Assembly (NCBI GenBank): GCA_030386875.1
Contig: CM059557.1
Coordinates: 58,606,514-58,670,513, forward strand
Reading direction: 5' to 3'
Source: Morinoia aosen
Taxonomy: Eukaryota; Arthropoda; Malacostraca; Amphipoda; Talitridae
Length of the DNA: 64,000 nt
Below, piece by piece: positions 61,280 to 64,000 of the stretch (position 1 is its first letter; each line of letters begins with the position of its first letter). The notes under the pieces are model-generated. The model did not search any database and was not told where the DNA came from. It saw only the letters and a program-made list of their open reading frames with translations. The translations under genes and the position numbers were made by a program.

Positions 61280-62460
61280 CACCTTTTCTCGTTTTATAAC
61301 CACATTCTTTCAAAATGTTCCGACGAACTGCAAATTCAACGACGACGAACCATTGAATATAACAGGGAATAGAAATATAGAGACAGTGTCGCGAAAAATA
61401 GCAACAACGACAAATTATAGCGACACCAGGCAAAATGAATGACAGTGAAACTATATATCAAAACAAAAAAACAATGTGTAGTGACAGAGTCGGTTTATTG
61501 AAACAACGTTCAAAAAGGATAACAATTACACAAAAAATAGTAACGTACGTATATATTATTGTAACAAATTAAAAATTTCTGACAGAGTTTTTTATAAGTA
61601 CAATAAACACTAAAGTAGCATATAGCGTAGTACACGATGCATATTCAAACTATGCATACAAAATTATCGATAATTACAATAAAGAATGAACATCATATGT
61701 ATCACACGTGAACCGGCCACGTCAGGGTTGTTTTGGAAAATTCCAGTACATACTTCCCGGTCAGATATTATATCATCCATTGACCGGAAAGTAATGGAAT
61801 GTACATACTGTATGTAGTCCCATATGTATTATTGTCGGGTGGCATTGATGCTCCCGAAAGTGAAAATATCGAATATCGAAATCCCGAATATCCAAATCCC
61901 AAAAATCAAAATCCCGAATGTTGTAATCAGGGTTGCCAACTGGCATGTACAGTATGTATTTCATTGCCGAATATGGTAGGGAATTAGATATTCGAGATTT
62001 TGATTTCTGGGATTTTGACGTTCGGGATTTCAAGGTGAACCCATTATTTTCACTTTTTTTAATATGTTAGTGTAAAAAAAAAGATTTCTCTCGTCAATAG
62101 GGTTTAAAAGATGTTGTTACATCTTATGACTCTTCGTTACTATTTTTTGCATCTGTTACATTATTTAGAACCTGTGATACTGGCTATTTGAAGCATTGTT
62201 ACAAGATTTGACTATTTGTTAAAGAAAATGATCGTCTGTTGCAACATTCTGAGAGTGTCATACAATTTGAAGCAACGTTACATTTATTTGTCACTGTCAC
62301 TACATTTTGCATCTGTTATCAATTTTGCAGCATCGTCACTAGATTTGAACTGGATGTTGTTATATTTGAGCCACTGTTATTAGTTTTTATTCGCTGTTGT
62401 ATGATTGTGCAAACTGTTGCTATATTGTTTTGACGTGTGGTTATAAAACGAGAAAAGGTG
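61280..62460. mobile_element. TIR element, 1181 bp, inserted in the LINE
   Basis: Perfect inverted ends CACCTTTTCTCGTTTTATAA followed by CCACA, flanked by TA (61278-61279, 62461-62462), as for Tc1/mariner-type insertion. Short words (TGTTAC, TGTCAC, ATTTTTTGC) recur about every 20 bases inside the right half and in inverted form inside the left half. A smaller inverted repeat lies at 61830-62030 (AATCCCGAATATCC / GACGTTCGGGATT). The LINE reading resumes directly after it. No transposase is seen. Confidence 0.8.
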
Positions 62461-62462
62461 TA

Positions 62463-62615
62463 CTCACTAAAAAATACTTAAGCGACAAGACATAATAGCA
62501 TTAGCCTACAATATATAAAAGACATCTTCTCTGTCACAGCACCCCTGATTTGTTTGATAATAAACAACGGCATCTACGGATGCTTTATTTCCGATTTAAA
62601 GCCTGATGCATATCA
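62463..62615 (+). pseudogene. LINE fragment just before RT
   Basis: QYIKDIFSVTAPLICLIINN with GI following matches the stretch before the RT fingers of Jockey/CR1-type elements (xxPLxxLINxSxxTGxFP). It continues at 62837 with KFPDQWK after a SINE-like insertion. Confidence 0.55.
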
Positions 62616-62639
62616 CCTTGTACATTGGATTTTTAAATG

Positions 62640-62832
62640 CCTTATAACTAACACCAGGACATTTTCCCCCGGTCAAGACCGGTACCCATGTCAGACACCT
62701 GGGTAGAGTGGGGTATAGTGTTTGGAATTTTTCCCCTATACCCAACAGAGAAAATCGCCACCAGCGCCAGGACTCGAACCCTCGTTTGCCTGGCTGGTCC
62801 TAAAGCCACACGGCTATGACGTAAAAACATCT
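62640..62832 (-). mobile_element. tRNA-derived SINE-like insertion (minus strand)
   Basis: On the complement, GTGTGGCTTTAGGACCAGCC is followed about 30 bases later by GAGGGTTCGAGTCCTGG, a perfect Pol III B box (GGTTCGAGTCC) with an acceptable A box region. It lies exactly in the gap between two collinear LINE pieces. No A-rich tail or duplication could be fixed, so the boundaries are approximate. Confidence 0.6.
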
Positions 62833-62836
62833 ATAG

Positions 62837-62989
62837 CCATGAACAAGTTTCCCGATCAATGGAAACTATCCATTATTAAGCCATTACATAAATCTGGTGA
62901 TATCGATAGAGCGTCAAACTACAGACCAATCAGTCTCCAGCCTGTTGTGTCCAAAATATTAGAAAAAGAAATAACACACCATCTACATT
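62837..62989 (+). pseudogene. LINE reverse transcriptase, N-terminal part
   Basis: MNKFPDQWKLSIIKPLHKSG, then DIDRASNYRPISLQPVVSKI and LEKEI, are RT motifs 0-2a of Jockey/CR1-type elements (P-x-x-W-K-x-x-x-I-x-P-x-x-K-x-G-D, then NYRPISL). It is interrupted at 62990 by a younger LINE tail. Confidence 0.88.
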
Positions 62990-62991
62990 AG

Positions 62992-63670
62992 CAGAATCTT
63001 GGGGTTTGAGGGCAGCTGAGAGGAGGAAGTTGGTTGCGTTTGAGATGAAGTGTTTGGGGAGCATGTATGGAGTAACAAGAAGAGATAGGATTAGGAATGA
63101 GTTGGCTAGGGGGCAGACGGGTGTTGTCAAAAAGTAGAGCAGGCGGGTGGATTAATTAAAGAGTGCTTGGATGGTTTGGGCATGTTTAAAAAATGAATGT
63201 TGAGCGGCTGGTGAAAAAGATTTATACGTTCGAAGTGAGTGGTATTAGAGCGTGAGGTAGACCACGGATGAGTTGGATGGATGGGGTGAAACGTGCTTTG
63301 TCTGAGAAGGGTCTGACTGTGGATGTTGCAAGAGGGATGACTGCTGACAGAAATGAGTGGAAGCAATGCATAAAAAGGCAATTCTATTTTTTTTTGATGC
63401 GGTACTGGAAGCTTGCCCGTGTGTGATGGGATTGACCTTTCCTGTGGGGGGGAGGGGCTACACTCAATGAAGCGGTCGGGGTCAACCAGTGATGGCTGTC
63501 GGGCCTGACTGTGGAAGATGGTTGTGCTGGGCTGCTGCTGATCCTGGCAGTCTGGGGCAGCCAGTGCTGCCTCTCTCGCCTTCTAGTGATTAAGAGTGAT
63601 GATTATGGCCTGCTGTCGACTACCCTCCCATAGGGAGGAGAATCCTGGTACATGTATGTATGGATGTAAT
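62992..63670 (+). mobile_element. Younger LINE 3' end inserted in the older LINE
   Basis: It begins with a decayed C-terminus of a different LINE: ESWGLRAAERRKLVAFEMKC, LGSMYGVTRRDRIRNELA, RGRPRMSWMDGVKRALSEKG and MTADRNEWKQC, a block typical of the end of many arthropod LINE polyproteins. Its 3' UTR follows (hairpin CCCTCCCATAGGGAGG) and a short TGTATGTATGGATG tail. The older RT resumes right after it. The same 3' UTR occurs inverted at 24120-24392. Confidence 0.82.
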
Positions 63671-63671
63671 G

Positions 63672-64000
63672 AAAAATCAGCGCTCGGCTTACTAAACGAG
63701 TCACATCTAGTTCACCGCAATCAATATGCTTACAGAAGAAACGCCAGTATTCAAGACACCCTGCTTAACAAAACAGAAAATTAATACAATGATATGGAAA
63801 AAAATAAACTCTCCTACTATTGCTTGACCTCTCCAAAGCTTTCAACAGTGTTGAGCATAAAAAACTTCTACAAAAAATTTTGTACCTCAGAATTGACACT
63901 CAGTAGTTTGAAAGTTATCTACTAAACCGCTCTCATGCAGTGTGCTTGAATAACAAAATGTCACCATTTACACCAAATGATTTTGGCGTTCCCATATTGA
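63672..64000 (+). pseudogene. LINE reverse transcriptase, continuing past the window edge
   Basis: SHLVHRNQYAYRRNASIQDT matches the RT block [HL]...NQ[FY]G[FY]R...ST.DA. After a frameshift, LLDLSKAFNSVEHKKLLQKI matches the first catalytic Asp motif (DLSKAFDxVDHxxLL), with the Asp of D-L-S-K kept. NRSHAVCLNNKMSPFTPND, then FGVPY, is the next block in which VPQGS would follow. The catalytic F/YADD lies beyond 64000. Frameshifts show it is inactive. Confidence 0.85.

Overview
This window is eukaryotic nuclear DNA, most likely from an arthropod. It has one multi-exon gene with GT-AG introns of up to about 11 kb, an AT-rich background, CCTAA-type (TTAGG complement) short repeats, and many layers of transposons. 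It contains no bacterial gene organisation, CRISPR array, rRNA gene or intact tRNA gene. The arthropod call is an inference from style, not from a species-specific marker.

The only host gene I can support lies on the + strand, 10248-46940. I assembled 14 coding exons by splice signals and reading phase; every junction joins in frame to give 601 codons plus a TAG stop. The product has about five degenerate ankyrin repeats at the N-terminus (residues ~14-185), a long helical middle, and a C-terminal SOCS box (residues ~531-572). That is the layout of ASB-type substrate receptors of Elongin B/C-Cullin5 ubiquitin ligases. I could not assign an orthologue.

Layout. 1-10.2 kb: upstream DNA with retroposon copies, a palindromic stretch, a solo LTR inside a GTATCGG-rich (hAT-like) remnant, and a (TA)n tract. 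10.2-46.9 kb: the gene. Intron 1 holds a Tigger-like deletion derivative with a 160-bp MITE inside it. Intron 2 holds a TTAA-flanked TIR element, a ~1 kb foldback, and a 2.4 kb field of 15-bp and 25-bp minisatellites. Intron 5 holds a nest of elements inside a TIR element. Intron 9 holds two Penelope-like remnants; one is a 524-bp-arm inverted repeat inside a Tigger-like element. Intron 11 holds a TIR element containing a foldback and a solo LTR. Introns 12 and 13 each begin with a minisatellite that starts at the 5' splice site. Intron 13 also carries a Tigger-like derivative.

46.9-64 kb: downstream DNA with nested retroposons, a Tigger-like pseudogene, a 790-bp hAT derivative inserted in a retroposon, and a decayed non-LTR retrotransposon (endonuclease at ~56.8 kb, reverse transcriptase reaching the right edge) broken by several later insertions.

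A ~360-bp retroposon family, with three predicted hairpins at its 5' end and a (TAATC)n tail, occurs at least a dozen times. Four copies have 13-15 bp target-site duplications. The least ordinary items are the donor-site-derived minisatellites in introns 12 and 13, the related but sharply bounded 15-bp arrays in intron 2, the near-perfect PLE palindrome, and a TTAA-flanked MITE carrying two perfect palindromes.
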